Part shown: one piece after another, positions 1-13,086 of the stretch
Position numbering within the stretch: the stretch's first letter is position 1
Layout: each line of letters starts with the position of its first letter
Origin: Sinonovacula constricta
Lineage: Eukaryota; Mollusca; Bivalvia; Cardiida; Solecurtidae
Reading direction: 5' to 3'
Assembly (NCBI GenBank): GCA_007844125.1
Contig: CM017572.1
Span: 25,439,879 to 25,503,878 of the forward strand
Length of the DNA: 64,000 nt
Notes under the pieces: generated by a model
Seen by the model: only the letters and a program-made list of their open reading frames with translations
Database searches by the model: none
What the model was told of the DNA's origin: nothing
Program-made: the position numbers and the translations under genes

Positions 1-429
1 CTTCACTTTTCACATAGATGTAGAACATCAACAAATAGAACTTCATTGGATCTTCTGAGGCAGAGATTAAGTATTCAGTTGTTTTGGGGGTAACTTGGTC
101 GCAACCGTCAGATTCCACCTTTAATGGCAGTGTTTATCAACAATGCCACGTCACTGATATTGTGTACTTGCCAGGTTTCACTTGTAACCATAAACTATCA
201 TGACATCTTTCAGTTGTTTGCCACAACACAATCTTCGCCCAGGATCGTAGGTACAACATGTTAAATTCCATCTCAATGACTGTGATGTTTAAAGTTTCTA
301 AACATATAAATGACGTGCATTACAGAAAATATATCCGTATTCATTATTTATTAACTCTATTTATTTATTTATTAACTTAACAGTAGTTTGAAGTTAAAAT
401 AAAAGAATAAATAAATGCATGCATTTGCC
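1..429. other. Intergenic, no feature seen
   Basis: AT-rich sequence with stops in all frames. I see no exon, tRNA-like block or repeat here. Confidence 0.5.
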
Positions 430-437
430 TTGTGTGT

Positions 438-482
<45 letters not shown>

Positions 483-530
483 GGGGAGTGGGGGGTGGGG
501 GGGGGCGGGGGGAGTGGTGTGTGGGGTTAC
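430..530. repeat. (TG)n microsatellite with adjoining G-rich tract
   Basis: A (TG)n run with one TA interruption passes directly into a G-rich stretch with runs of four to six G (about 481-530). Open frames across it on both strands are products of the repeat, not genes. Confidence 0.9.
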
Positions 531-659
531 TGTTAGGACGTCTTTGTACATAGTAACGCATAAAGAACAAAAATCCAAAAGAAACCCGAAGTGCGATTTC
601 CTTATTATGTTTACAAGTTTAAACATGCTAATCGACAGTTTGAACCATTTTTTTCTCAC

Positions 660-960
660 GTGCAAGTAAATTACTATCACATGAAAAGATCTCGCAAAAG
701 GCTCTTCTTTCCTTCGGCCATGTGAAAAGTAAAACCCAGTTCTCATTTCAAAAATGTATTTCCTATCCGAGCTACGCTGCACAGTTAGCTAATATAGACT
801 GACAACACCACGTGACCACTTACTTTTAAGATCACGCTAAATTATCATCCAGGTAGTCAGCTCAGACGTCAATGTCTATTTTAGCTGTAATCCCCACTGG
901 GATTATTCCTACATTTGAAAATAATTGCCATTTACATCGATAGATTTATCGATTTGTACA
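660..960. mobile_element. Fragment of a TTAA-flanked MITE family (internal part)
   Basis: The segment contains blocks (ATTTCCTATC, GAGCTACGCTGC, CACGTGACCACTTAC, CGTCAATGTCTATTTT) that recur in the same order at 12,100-12,340, 14,240-14,410 and 46,860-47,030. The copies at 14.1 and 46.7 kb carry terminal inverted repeats. No termini are recognisable here, so this is an internal relic. Confidence 0.55.
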
Positions 961-1880
961 TTCTATCAGTTGAGGTTATGTTATAACCAACCTTTCCTAA
1001 ACACTAAACTAGTAGTTCATGAAAATTTTGCGAAACATATCTAGAACATGGTTAAGATGTTGTTGCATTTATAAGAACTGTTGGATTCAACCTTCAGTGG
1101 TTAAATTTACACCCTGAATCTTGCGGTCACGTGTAGGAGTAACATAATGAGCGCGATTTATGCATGAACATCAATCACTGCCACGTGGCCTTAGTGTTGA
1201 AACATTTGGTCACAATCAAAATCTTGTTTGTGTTTTTACATTCCGTTTTTTTTACGGAAGGATTACGGAAAATGTTGGATGTTGCGAATGATTTTACTTC
1301 CACTGTCGACTTTCGGTTTGTCATAAAAAATTGATGTAAAAAATCTTCTTTTTTATAATCATATTTTTATTGAAAATTGGAAACGGTAGAATAATGTCCC
1401 CTTATACAACTAATGGAATATATATTTCAGACCGATAGAAGAGTATCGATACCATTGTTTAAAATATCATTTACACATCTGTGGACAAACAAAAAGATCT
1501 TCGAGATTGTTAACTCTGTTAGCAATGACATTTTAGCAAGAATATTTTTATATAAACTGCATAATGTAACTGCAGATTAACTAGTGTTGGAATGTACACA
1601 AAAATAGACCAAACTAATTATGTAAACTATGAAGGCTTGTAAAACCTCTTTTTTTTTCGGAAATGGCAATAACAGCATATGTACTTTAATTTGGGGAAGT
1701 TTTAAATTGTATATCCTATAAGAACCGTACTCTAAACGCATTCAATGCTAGTTTTTATGGTACCCAGATACACGACGGGCTGAATACAAAAGCAAATATA
1801 GTCTAACAAGTCAAATAAAAGTTTGAAAGTTTAATCTCGAGTCATGGCCGAATGAAAAAACTGTTATGTGTGGAGGTTTT
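961..1880. other. Intergenic, no feature seen
   Basis: AT-rich sequence with short homopolymers. I see no coding, RNA or repeat signal that I can support. Confidence 0.45.
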
Positions 1881-1881
1881 T

Positions 1882-2010
1882 TTCAGCTTATTTGCGATGC
1901 GAGGTGGTTCTAGCCAGACGTGTCTGGGGTCTTCCTTCACCAATTATTAGCTGCACGTCGCAAATAAGAATATATGATCATAATTGTGTCGGGCGGTGTA
2001 AAAACAACAT
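1882..2010 (+). mobile_element. SINE family B, 5'-truncated copy
   Basis: It carries the family B body: GGTGGTTCTAGCC, GTCTGGGGTCTTCCT, a CACCAAT...AGCTG block, ATGATCATAATTGTGTC and a tail ending in GTGTAAAAACAAC. The same order occurs at 37.6, 43.1, 52.1 and 60.0 kb. The tRNA-like head is missing. Confidence 0.65.
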
Positions 2011-2366
2011 TTTGTACTAGGTAGGCACAAATTTAATAGTTTAATTTAACAATAGTATTAACAGCTAACGAGAACAATACAAGGGAAAGAAATTCACCTT
2101 GTCTTACTCCCTGAAAGACTTACAAACAATCTGAGTGATTTTGAATAGGAGCAGTACATAATTTTGCGTTGCCACACCTGTTATAAATAATGTTGAAGCA
2201 TTTACCATTATTGTTACTCGAAATTTGTGGAAAGAAGATTCACCGATTGCGTTAACATAATCAATAAATAAACAAATTTGTTTAGCCTTCGACAAAATAA
2301 AATTAATCTGTTTAAGTGAAAATCTATTATCGGCGGCTTTGCATTATTTGTTAATTTGAACATTTA

Positions 2367-2415
2367 CATAGGAATGGCGGCTGCTGCTGCCGATGATGAT
2401 GATGATGGCGATGAC
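2367..2415 (+). other. (GCT)n/(GAT)n trinucleotide stretch with an ATG and a following GT
   Basis: An ATG is followed by GCG/GCT and then GAT codons, giving Ala-rich then Asp-rich residues, and ends AAG|GTATAT like a splice donor. This could be a first coding exon, but a short trinucleotide repeat gives the same appearance and no partner exon is visible. I treat it as a low-complexity stretch. Confidence 0.25.
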
Positions 2416-2419
2416 AAGG

Positions 2420-3888
2420 TATATACGACAAATTTTGTGACTTTTTTATGTCTTTGGCAGTATCCGTTAAAATTACACGGTGATTTTTTCAATGTGTAGT
2501 TCTTACAATGCTTGTTTTGTGATCAATTGCGATGCAAAAATCAGTGTGTTACCTGAGAGGGGCATAGACATGAGGTATCATTTTATTTTCGGGGGTGATA
2601 TTTGCGATCGACAAAATTTCAGATTCAGATAAAACTTTGAAAATACTGAAATAACTTGCAGAAAATAAAAAGAAAACTGTTTCATGACATATTAAAATGA
2701 TACTATATATTGTTACGAATGAGGCTATGTTTGTAAGCACAACATTGTTAGATTAATTAAGCCAGAGCAAAAACAATCGCGCTCTGTAAAACTTTCAAAC
2801 ACACTTGCACTCTGGAACAAGCAAAGTTAAGCAATAAAGACAAGTATCGTGTCGACAAAGGCATGTTCATAGTATTTGGTAAATCTGTAGGTTCTCGTAT
2901 TGTCATATAGACAATATTTTGAAATATGGTTTTTAACTTAATCAGTAAGTACAAACACATAAAGTGTTTACACTGCTTACTAACGTAGCGAATGTTTGTA
3001 CATAAAAGTGGCTTTATTTGTTTATAAACAATTTATATTATAATTACCAAAACACGACCCCATTACAGTAATCTTCCTTGCTAGACAAATCAAATTAAAA
3101 AACAATACAACATAAAAAATTAAATTAAATGTATTTGACAATCATTATCTAAGTTTTTTTTATTGTGACAATCACGACTGTTTTTGATGTGACATTGGAT
3201 TTTAAGACATTTTTGTAGATTATTGCTTGATGATGAACCTTATTTCCAATTACCGCTTAGATCCTATGGATAAACATCCTCGTCACATGACTCTCAAGTG
3301 GCAATCAGCAAACGTGATCACAGTAGACTCGGCGCTTCATCGCGTCGTCAATAAAGACAATAAGATATTATCGTGACTTATTTGGGCGTTTTCAGTATAC
3401 TGTGACCAGGTGCTTTATAGTTTTGTAGGCATGATGTCACAGTGGAGGCAGCAAAGTTTTTTTTACTTAAATGTAACCACCAACGCTGTATGAACGAACA
3501 GTCACCTAACAGGACGGCAAAGATATCACACATGATAATTGGAGATACGGCCATAAGCCAGTCATCCAAAATAATCGCATTAATGAATATCGTAGGGCAG
3601 AAACTGACCTCGTGGCGCTGATAATACGGCTAGATGTTTAATTAGGCGAAACACGTTAATAATTTGTTTAGTGGACCCCGCCGCATGCACTTACACACAC
3701 AATAAAACATATTTTCATATGTGTACACGTGTTGCATTTTCTAAAGACAAACGTCTGCTAAGCTAAAAAAATTAAATATTTAAATATTTTCACCATACAA
3801 TATTTTAATAGATGACAATATGTTGATACTTTTAAAACACGGTTTGTAAAGAAATGGCTTCTCTTGAAGTCACCCTTGGTAGAGTGGC
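2420..3888. other. Intergenic, no feature seen
   Basis: AT-rich with only short random open frames. No repeat family from the rest of the window is recognisable. Confidence 0.45.
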
Positions 3889-3889
3889 C

Positions 3890-3965
3890 ATCTTCTGACT
3901 CCCCTGACTTTCGGTCGAGGCGACTTCCATGTGAGGAAGTCTTCCAGCTGACCTCTGGTGTAGTT
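3890..3965 (+). mobile_element. SINE family B internal fragment
   Basis: A short block matches the family B body upstream of its GGTGGTTCTACCC segment, notably GAAGTCTTCCAGCTGACCTC. Compare GAAGGTCGTCCAGCTGACCT at 52,130. Only this segment is preserved. Confidence 0.45.
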
Positions 3966-5034
3966 TGTTTTTTCGCAGATATTTGCCTGAGGCCTTTCTA
4001 CATAAATATTTGATTGACACTTTTGTAATGGAAATTTCTATGTAGAACAAAAACGAGAACCTGTCTAATTTTAGTTTTGTGGCCCGCAAAGCAAACCTTT
4101 AGTTTGATTCAGCCTTTCGTTACCCAAAACGAAACTCTGGGAAAAAACACTTTGATAATGGCTTGCGTAACAACTGGTATGTAAGGAAGGGAATATCCGC
4201 CAATATTCTCATTACTAGTGTTAACTTTCAAAACATGGATTTGTAACTTCAAATGGTTATTTGTAAATTGTAAGCCCGTATGCTAAATACCGCTTAATAA
4301 TTACATCCTAACGTTCATATATAAAAGGATAACGTTCACATTACAGCATTGCATTTGAACAATTTCACATTTCCAACAAAGACAATTTACAAGTTTCAAA
4401 TCGCTGGACAAACTTCACGAATACATTTCACTTTACCAGCATCTAATATACAAGTTACAAATCTAGATGCGCAAGTCACAAATGAAAATTGTACTCTGCA
4501 CAACACCAGTTCAACATTAGGACGCAAGGTGGCGCTTCTAACACGGGAATATCCATCTATAAATAGAATACACCGCTTGAAAATAGAACTACCTCATGTC
4601 TATGGCTTGAACGTAGTTAGAAACTGATCAGCATTCTCATGTACTTATTTAGATTTAAGATTTAAGTTTCTTCCCTGCACATGTATTTTTATTTGTGCTT
4701 TATAATTTGATAGTATTCTGTACTTAACTGGCAATTATGATATGATTGCATATCTATGATCATAGAAGATAGAGTGATAATTCAGTGTTACTGGCACTTA
4801 AAGAAAAAGCCACGGTATTTATAATCATCCATGACATGTACTGTAGACATGCACCAATTAAAGTCGGTCCATATTTACAAGTATCTACTTTTCAGTCAAA
4901 CTACAGAATCAGTTCAAATGTTGTTCGTATGTTTTTAATCTCTCAGTTCTTACCGCTCCTATCCCACGTCGCAACATTTATGGTCCCACCCTCTTTCATT
5001 TAAAACTGTATACATCCTGATTTTACTAAAGTGA

Positions 5035-5135
5035 TCCAAGCTGACAAAATGCCATTCACTGGATGGAGTTCGAACCCACGGTCTCCTTCTCCTTAATCAT
5101 GGGCTCTACCAACATGATCTAACTGGTCATACAAC
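5035..5135 (-). repeat. tRNA-like unit A inside composite element copy 1
   Basis: The minus strand reads as a tRNA-like head with an A-box-like GTTGGTAGAGCCC and a B box GGGTTCGAACTCC. The same unit is at 15,930-16,030 in the inverted copy. It lacks a clean cloverleaf and continues into repeat sequence, so it is SINE-like, not a tRNA gene. Confidence 0.6.
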
Positions 5136-5204
5136 ATTTAAGTAGCTAAGCATCAGATGGACAATAACTAGCATGTTTACACTTCAGAGTTCTATGAAGA
5201 ATAC

Positions 5205-5312
5205 ATTCTGGCACCACTGAAGTAAGCTGGAAAAAATCTCATTACCTAACGACCTCCTGCTCCAAAGACAGGTGCTCTAGCAACTGAGCTACATGGGCAC
5301 CTGATTCTGAGG
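5205..5312 (-). repeat. tRNA-like unit B inside composite element copy 1
   Basis: The minus strand has GTGCCCATGTAGCTCAGTTG followed by CTAGAGCACCT, a clear tRNA 5' half with box A. It matches 15,715-15,790 in copy 2. The B-box region is degraded here but intact (GGGTTCGACCCCC) in copy 2. Confidence 0.6.
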
Positions 5313-5679
5313 AGAGTATATTCACTACATAACTTACCTCCTGTTGCTGTAGTTCAATTCCAGTGCATTGTAAACAAATGCGAATGAGATAGTATGTTCT
5401 TCTGGAAACGTCCGACAATTGCTATATTAAATTTAACTGAATGTATTTTGAAAAGAAAACAAAGATCTTGTATGATAACATTAGTTCCAGAATTTGAACA
5501 AACATATTAATACCTTATTTAGGCTAAGGATAATGCGTTCAAGGTGGCTATTTCTATTTTATCTCCTACGAAGAGGGTCATTTACATTTCCATTTTATTT
5601 TAAACTCATTGAAGTCTATATTTATGCGGTATCGCCACCTAGCGTCTGAATGTTTTCATTTTCTAACCTGTTCATTTGT

Positions 5680-6195
5680 AATTTGTGTCTTGATAATTGT
5701 GACTTGAGATTTGTGACTTGTAAACTCTTAAGTGAACATACAATTTGTGACTTGGGAATTGTATCTTGAGATTTGTGACTTGTAAACTCTAAGTGAACAT
5801 ACAATTTGTGTCTTGATAATTGTGACTTGAGATTTGTGACCTGTAAACTCTAAGCGAACATACAATTTGTGACTTGGGTATTGTGACTTGAGATTTGTGA
5901 CTTGTAAACTCTAAGCGAACATACAATTTGTGTCTTGATAATTGTGACTTGTAAACTCTAAGCGAACATACAATATGTGACTTGGGAATTGTGACTTGAG
6001 ATTTGTGACTTGTAAACTCTAAGCGAACATACAATTTGTGACTTGGGAATTGTGACTTGAGTTTGAGACTTGTAAACTCTAAGCGAGCATACAATTTGTG
6101 ACTTGGGAATTGTGACTTGAGATTTATAACTTGTAAACTCTAAGCGAACATACAATTTGTGACTGGGGAATTGTGACATAAGATTTGTAACTTTC
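5680..6195 (-). repeat. About 61-bp minisatellite (about 8 units) within the composite element
   Basis: The units contain TTGTGACTTG, GTAAACTCTAAGCGAACATA and CAATTTGTGA. Copy 2 of the element has only one or two irregular units in the matching place (15,215-15,305). The array therefore expanded, or collapsed, after the two copies separated. Open frames here (e.g. 5789-6094, minus) come from the repeat. Confidence 0.85.
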
Positions 6196-6339
6196 AATTT
6201 ATTTGCGATAAATGTGAATTAGATACTTGTACAAATGAACACATTTGTGTAATCAAATAACAAATTTAAGCAAATGCAGTGGTGCAATTTGCAAATTTAA
6301 AATTGAATATTGGCGGATATCCCCTTCCATAGGTATGTA

Positions 6340-9060
6340 TGAATACGTTATCTTGTGCTGTAAATGTCGCATGCCAATCCGTATCATTTTTTTTTATAAC
6401 ATAAGCACTGATAGCAGAACTCGGCGACCCAATAACTGTAGTGAGATACAATTTTAAAGCACGTGAATATTTTAGTACTGTTAGGCCACTTTGTCTTTTG
6501 TGTAATTGCTTGCAAAGGTTTTCACTATTTCTTTTTTAATCTGAACTACCGTTCTTGCATGTATCATAGACAATACGAGGATTTACTGTCGCTTGACAGT
6601 GGTGACGCAATAATCAAATTATTAAAATTAATACAAAATGCGGAACCTGTGGTTCTATGTGGCATTTATATTTATCTAACGTTGACATAGTCCGGGCAAA
6701 ATATGACACGACCCGGCATTTGAATGTGTTGTTGGGTTTTTTGCTGATTCTGATAGAGGGCATGTTGTAAATAAATAATTAGATTAAGCATCGTTGGGCC
6801 TTTTGAGAAATTCAATATGGCGTCCAGGATGGCCGTCAGTTTGGAGGCTCACCTTTGTTAATAATTTTTGCTAAACGCTTTGAAATTCTTGTCATTTGTT
6901 ACCAAATTTCAATGATTGTATCATAATGTGGCAATAACAACATTATTGTTTAGGTTATAAATGAATTTTAAACACAAACCTAAGTGTTAACCAAAAGGAA
7001 AAATACATCAAACAATAATAAATACATCAATACATAAACAAGTTATCAGCTTCAAATCAGTGTGAAACTGAAATAAAACATAAATTACTTCACCTTTTTA
7101 TGTATTTTGTAGGTTAGGTTTAAAGGAGTTGCCTTACTTGAAAGAAAATTACTACCGAAACAGGTGCCTACTTAAAATAAAAACGTATGCTTTCACAATT
7201 CATCTGTCCCTAGAGTAGAAGAAATAAAATATTTTAGAGTGTTTAATGGTATGCAAGATTATGCTAGGAGATGTGTTTCACTTTACAAGAAAAGTCATGG
7301 ATGCGGAGCGTCAAAGGCGACGCAAACTGGAAGCGGTAAAAAGGTTAAAGCAATATGGGAGCATGTAAGAAGACATAGTTGAAAAGTTATGGTATTTATT
7401 GGCAATTTTCAATAACTATATTTCACAGAAAAGTATTTATAATGTGTGGCGATGTCAACGAATACCGTTTTTTCCTATCAGGATACCCGTAAACATTATC
7501 CGGATAGTATTGGGTTAATAGGAGATTACGGCTGCATATACATATTTACGACGATATAAAATTTGAAGTGTCTTCATTTTATTTGATTAAAATTGTACTG
7601 CGACTGTCGTGATTCAATTTGTAAATGAAAACTAGGAAGTAAAGTGTTGCAGGTGTTTGAATTGTGTAGATGAATATGTGGACGAAATGTCGCGAAAACA
7701 GTCAGGTGAAAAATAAAACACAGCGTCAAGAGTCATATATATCGAGCGAATAAATCGAACCTTCTCTGTTGCACATTAAAAAGCTATACACAGTTTTACA
7801 TATGTTAAATGATGGCTGTTACTTGCGTAAATAAAATAAAATTGATTTGAAAGTTAATCATATTTCAGATTTATATTGTGGAATTCGGGAATATAATTCG
7901 AAAAAGAAAGTTAATAAACAAATCCAGATTTCATAATTCAACGTTATCGCGCTGACGACTAAGACAATTTACTGAAGAACTATGATTGAAGGTATAGTCT
8001 GTTTGATTAATGTCATCTCGTGTAGGCACAGAACCCCTCGATCCCGAGTCCATAACTTAAACCTTTTGACCAAGAAACTTTAAGCATGTTATAAATACTT
8101 TCTTCGTGTGATGGACATTTATTAATGATCATACAAATGAAATAAGATCTGTTTCAAAAATTTAGGAGTCTAGGGTTTGAAAGGACTACCTCAAGGATAT
8201 TACACGTATTTTTGACTATGGACGGTTTCGTTACTAATAGAAAATCTCACTCTGTTTACATGCTGTCCGAACATCGAAGGACGTCCCGAGAAGCATTCTA
8301 ATTTAGCTAATTACCTAAGTATGAATATGTAAGGGCGTACCGAGGGTCCTTGTACAATTACGTTAAAGGTTTAGACATATTAAGGATAAAAAGAAATAAA
8401 CCAAAATCTCTCAAGGAAATCAGTTTCCCGAATTAGGTCCCTATTTTATCAGTGTTATGTAAGTCCGCTAAACAGACTTTCCCTAAATTTCAATGAGCAT
8501 TTTATATACAGACATCGCGATCCAGCGCGTCGCCAATAAACCGGACATGACATTTAAAAGGCTTCCTTAAAAGGCCATTGCCCATTTGCCATGGAGTCAA
8601 CGTTGGCATTTAGTTTCCGCTGCACGTTTTAAAAGTCTGATGAATGTTGACATTTTAAAAAGAAAATGTTCTGTTTGTATGACATTTAAATCGTACGAAA
8701 CATTTACATTGACACTGGTATCGATGTACACAAGGATGCTCTCTACTATTGTCACCATCCACATGATGTGACAGTATTTACATTTGGATCACCTCGGCAA
8801 TTTTCCATTCTTTTCCGAACGTGTACTGAAAAGACCGAACATGGTGCGAATGCACTCACTGGTTACTGTAGCACAGCGAAACGTAACCGGCGTGAAATGT
8901 GTTGTTTGTTAAACCTCCTTTTGTACTTTATATATTCTTCTTATTAATGACGTCATCTATTCGTTTGTTTTTTGTTTTGTTTTTATAATAAAACAGTATT
9001 GATGTAGAATGACAAATATAACGATATACGTTGCATCACTATGATAACTACATTTAAAAT
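6340..9060. other. Intergenic, no feature seen
   Basis: 2.7 kb of AT-rich sequence without long open frames, tRNA-like blocks or tandem repeats that I can recognise. Confidence 0.45.
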
Positions 9061-9127
9061 GTCAAGGACAAAGTAAACCGGAAAGCGAAAGTGAAATCAT
9101 TCGCATTATCTCCTGCCCTTTCCACAC

Positions 9128-9236
9128 ACTTCCAGGGGCGTGCCTGAGCGACTTTTGAGTATACGCACTATTCCTAGGGAGTCCGGGGGCGTGCCCCCTC
9201 ATCCGGATTTTTTCCATTGAACGCCATAGATGCATT

Positions 9237-9270
<34 letters not shown>

Positions 9271-9444
9271 CGGGTACTCTCACAATTACATGGATTTAAA
9301 TAATAAAGACAATTAACTGATATTGCCTAACCCGGGTTAGGCGACCATTTAAAATTCGCTTTTAGGTGTTTTTATTTTTTCAATTTTCGGAAGCAACTGT
9401 ACGCACGTGCGTAAGTGCGTAAGCCCAGGCACGCCCCTGACTTC
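9128..9444. mobile_element. Poly-G MITE with inverted ends, 5-bp direct repeat
   Basis: The element (9133-9439) begins CAGGGGCGTGCCTG and ends CAGGCACGCCCCTG, a perfect 14-bp terminal inverted repeat. It is flanked by the direct repeat ACTTC (9128-9132, 9440-9444). A G-tract of about 30 bases sits in the middle, and the palindromic motif ACGCACGTGCGT lies near the right end. A related copy in the other orientation is at 41,818-42,152. Open frames across the G-tract are low-complexity products. Confidence 0.75.
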
Positions 9445-10460
9445 GGACAAGAACATGGAAAGTGAAAGTAAGACGTCGCGGAGATTCTCGGTACGTGCTT
9501 TGGTCTTCCTACCTCGTCAATGATTGCCATAAACCATAAGCAGTTTTCATATAGCTCCCAGGCGGATGCGTGGTAACCATATCCAGCTGCCGGACTATTA
9601 GAAATAATTCACAAATTGCTAAACTCTAACATAGATATAACTCTCATAATAAGAAGTACATGTATAACACCAGAATAAATAAGTGAATTTAAATTGTTGT
9701 ACAAAAGCGGTTGCTAGGTGACGAGTTCACGCATCATGGATTCAAAATACGCCCGCACACCTTAAGACTGGTGGGCTAGTGAAAGGGGGTGGGCGGGGGG
9801 GGGGGGGCGGCAACAGTGATCATGTTTCTGTGGTACAGAATATAAAGTTATTCATTAGAGATATTCCATGGGACTTGTGTTGATGTATACTAAATCTTAT
9901 TTCTTTGTTCAGCCCCAAGTAATAAGAATGGTTTTGACATTTTAGATGGAGACGACAGGAAGTAAACACAGGCGAAGGGAGGTAACTCTAATAAAGTATA
10001 GTCAGACAAATAATTTGAGTTATATCCCTTGGTAAATCAGTATTCTCTTTATTTTAAGTCCCTTAAACAGGCAAACTGTTAAGTCATACATGCAATAACT
10101 GATTAGCCTTTTCCCTCTGTGACGCTGTTTTGTACGACTCGGAGTCATTCAAGCGACACGTGGACACACCGCCAGTCTCATGGCCTGAGCGCCGTACGTA
10201 ACATAAATAAATAAATAAATAATAAAATGAGAAACTAAAATGAAAACAACAGAGTTGGCCAAACATTTTAAGGTGTAACTGTCCTAATACATTTTCATTT
10301 AACTAACTGACAATCAAAATAAAACTACTTAGTTTAAGTAGTATGACTTGTAAATCTATCAATCATAGAATAGTTTTTAGATAATTCACTTTGACTTATG
10401 GCATGATTTTTTTTCCAGATTCCACAAATGGGCCGAGTTACAGACTCATCATCAGTGGGC
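9445..10460. other. Intergenic; one G-rich tract at about 9785-9810
   Basis: Apart from the G-rich run and a short (AAAT)n stretch near 10,205, nothing is recognisable. Confidence 0.45.
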
Positions 10461-10466
10461 GCGACT

Positions 10467-11222
<756 letters not shown>

Positions 11223-11223
11223 C

Positions 11224-11236
11224 CACACACACAACA

Positions 11237-11309
<73 letters not shown>
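11224..11309. repeat. (CA)n / (GCAC)n compound microsatellite
   Basis: ACAC, then a (GCAC)n block, then pure (CA)n. The minus-strand Cys/Val-rich open frame over it is an artefact. Confidence 0.95.
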
Positions 11310-11310
<1 letters not shown>

Positions 11311-12060
11311 GAAAACAACAACAAACAAACAACATTAATTTAAATTGCTGCATAACATTATCAGTAGGCCTATATATGTTGAGCCTGGTTTCTTTGTGGT
11401 ATATTTGATGTAATTTCAGCATTTGGAGACCTGAACATAAGCATCCAAACTTATTTTCCATTGCACAAGGAAAGCCAAATAACTCAGTTACATTAACGGA
11501 GCCATGGAAGGTGAGGCTTTTAATATTATTGACTTAAGCCTTCAATAATGTTCAGTTAAGACAATAAAAGAATTAATATCATCGACATGAAATTGCTATG
11601 TTAGGGGCCTACTACATCTATCTACAGCATGTAATCGTCTAACAAATATTACATAATCAAACTTGATGCTGTATCTGAACAAAGATATGTAAAACAAAAA
11701 TATTACAACATGAGATATGTGTATTAACAAAATATTCAATTTTACCTGTACTATTGTTACAAAACGAATTTGTATCTTTTCTGTAGCTCCTGGCATGGGA
11801 CAAATGTCGTACTCTTATATTTTAAAATCGGATCTTTTCAGATAATTCCGTCCTCAAGATGATCACATATTATATTTTACTTAAACTCTAGTTATATCTT
11901 GATACCGAAAATTTCCGAGAAGACACCAAGCACTATCTAAAAACACAAAGTTTTACGGGGGCGCATGCTCCAGGACACCTCTAGCGATCATGCGTACACA
12001 TCATATCATGCCTAGCTACGCCCCTGGCAAGCAAATAAATTGTTACATGACAAGATCCCG
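11310..12060. other. Intergenic; possible MITE end near 12,010-12,027
   Basis: Mostly featureless. GCTACGCCCCTGG at about 12,014-12,026 resembles the right end of the poly-G MITE family, but no partner end was found. Confidence 0.35.
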
Positions 12061-12339
12061 CTAAATGCTGTTTATTTGCGCCCCCCCACTCCCCCACCTC
12101 CTTCTTTCATGTGAAAAGTAAAGGACAACACACCACTTGTCATTTTTACAAAAATGTATGTCCTTTCCTAGCCACGTTCCAAAGTAAGCTATTTTAGACT
12201 GAGAAAAGCAAATTCACGGTAACATTATCATTCGGATTATCAACTCTGACATCTGTTTTCAGCTGAAATCCCCATTTGACTTATTTATAGATTTGGAATT
12301 AATGGACAATTAAATCGATATATTTTACGATCTGTACAC
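12061..12339. mobile_element. TTAA-MITE family internal fragment
   Basis: It shares ordered blocks with 660-960 and 46,830-47,030 (CATGTGAAAAGTAAA, TGTCCTTTCCTAGCC, TAAGCTATTTTAGACTGAG, GACATCTGTTTTCAGCTGAA). It abuts an intact-ended relative on its right. Confidence 0.5.
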
Positions 12340-13086
12340 TTAAAGGTGGTATTCGACAGTTTGCCTATATCAAATACACGTAACAATACCATACCTCCGC
12401 TATGAAGACTTTGGGTGTAATTTCTGCATAAACTCATAGTTTAGTCTAAGTGAAGGCGGTTACCAACACTACCTATATTGTTAGATCGTACAAATCGCAA
12501 ATATTACTCTAAAAAAGTTCAATCTTTTCAAATCTATAAATAAGCACGATAGTGATAGCTGCCAAAAATAGATATCGAAGTCAGAGTGGATTATTGTTTG
12601 TTTATTGGGTTTATCGTCCCACCAACAGTATTTCAGTTATCTGGAGACGGTGTCCACTTGAAGCAGATATAGTGCTGCCTTCACTGTGTATAGCATGCCG
12701 TGAACACCTGGCATGATACCACACCCAGTCACATTATCCTGACACCGGGCTAACCAGTCTTGGAACTACCCTTATATTTGCTTGAGCGTTAGCAAGGGAG
12801 CTATACCACTACCATTTTTAACGAGTTTGGTATGTCGCGGCCTGGGATCGAACCCGGGGCCTCCCGTACATGGAACCGACGCTCTACCGATTGCGCTACC
12901 AGGTCCGGTCAGAGTGGATTACCCAGAACACGATCTAATGTGATCTCTACAGTAAGCTGTCACGTGGTTTACACAGATTTATGACATCAATGTACAGCAT
13001 TTTGCAGGGCCTTTTAGGCAACAATGACTAATGAAGTTATTTGAGACAAAGACATTTTGGTCCAAACTGTCGCATACCACCTTTGA
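12340..13086. mobile_element. TTAA-flanked MITE interrupted by a SINE
   Basis: The left end is TTAA followed by AGGTGGTATTCGACAGTTTG. The right end is CAAACTGTCGCATACCACCT followed by TTGA, one change from TTAA. The inverted ends match the copies at 14.1 and 46.7 kb. TTAA targets fit piggyBac- or Kolobok-type transposition. A SINE (12,594-12,907) sits inside. Confidence 0.7.
12580..12921 (-). mobile_element. SINE family A, full copy with 14-bp target duplication
   Basis: The SINE body is 12,594-12,907, flanked by the exact direct repeat GTCAGAGTGGATTA (12,580-12,593 and 12,908-12,921). Read on the minus strand it has a tRNA-like head (TAGCGCAATCGGTAGAGCG as box A, GGGTTCGATCCC as box B), a body with TAGCTCCCTTGCTAACGC and CACCGTCTCCAGATAACTG, and the tail AATACTGTTGGTGGGA...AAACCCAATAAAC. 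RNA polymerase III promotion is inferred from the A and B boxes. This is the best reference copy in the window. Confidence 0.9.

Larger units (their letters stand above)
4176..6339 (+). mobile_element. Composite TIR transposon, copy 1, with exact 8-bp target duplication
   Basis: The direct repeat GGTATGTA (4176-4183 and 6332-6339) brackets a 2,148-bp element. Its ends are inverted: GAATATCCGCCAATATTC on the left, and on the right GAATATTGGCGGATAT followed by CCCCTTCCAT. The reverse complement of 15,077-16,748 has the same order of parts: TIR, TAACGTTC/AATTTCAC block, two tRNA-like units, minisatellite, TIR. No transposase is encoded, so the element is non-autonomous. An 8-bp duplication fits the hAT superfamily, though other 8-bp groups exist. 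In this copy the internal minisatellite is expanded, and both tRNA-like units are on the minus strand. Confidence 0.8.

Noticed and set aside
372..782. 136-codon minus-strand frame with Thr/His repeats
   Set aside because: It is produced by the (TG)n tract plus chance-open flanks, with no splice sites or known domain.
12840..12907. Genuine tRNA gene
   Set aside because: A and B boxes are present, but the sequence is the head of a SINE with a target duplication and a long non-tRNA body. The same holds for the heads at 14.9, 15.7, 15.9, 37.6, 46.2 and 54.3 kb.
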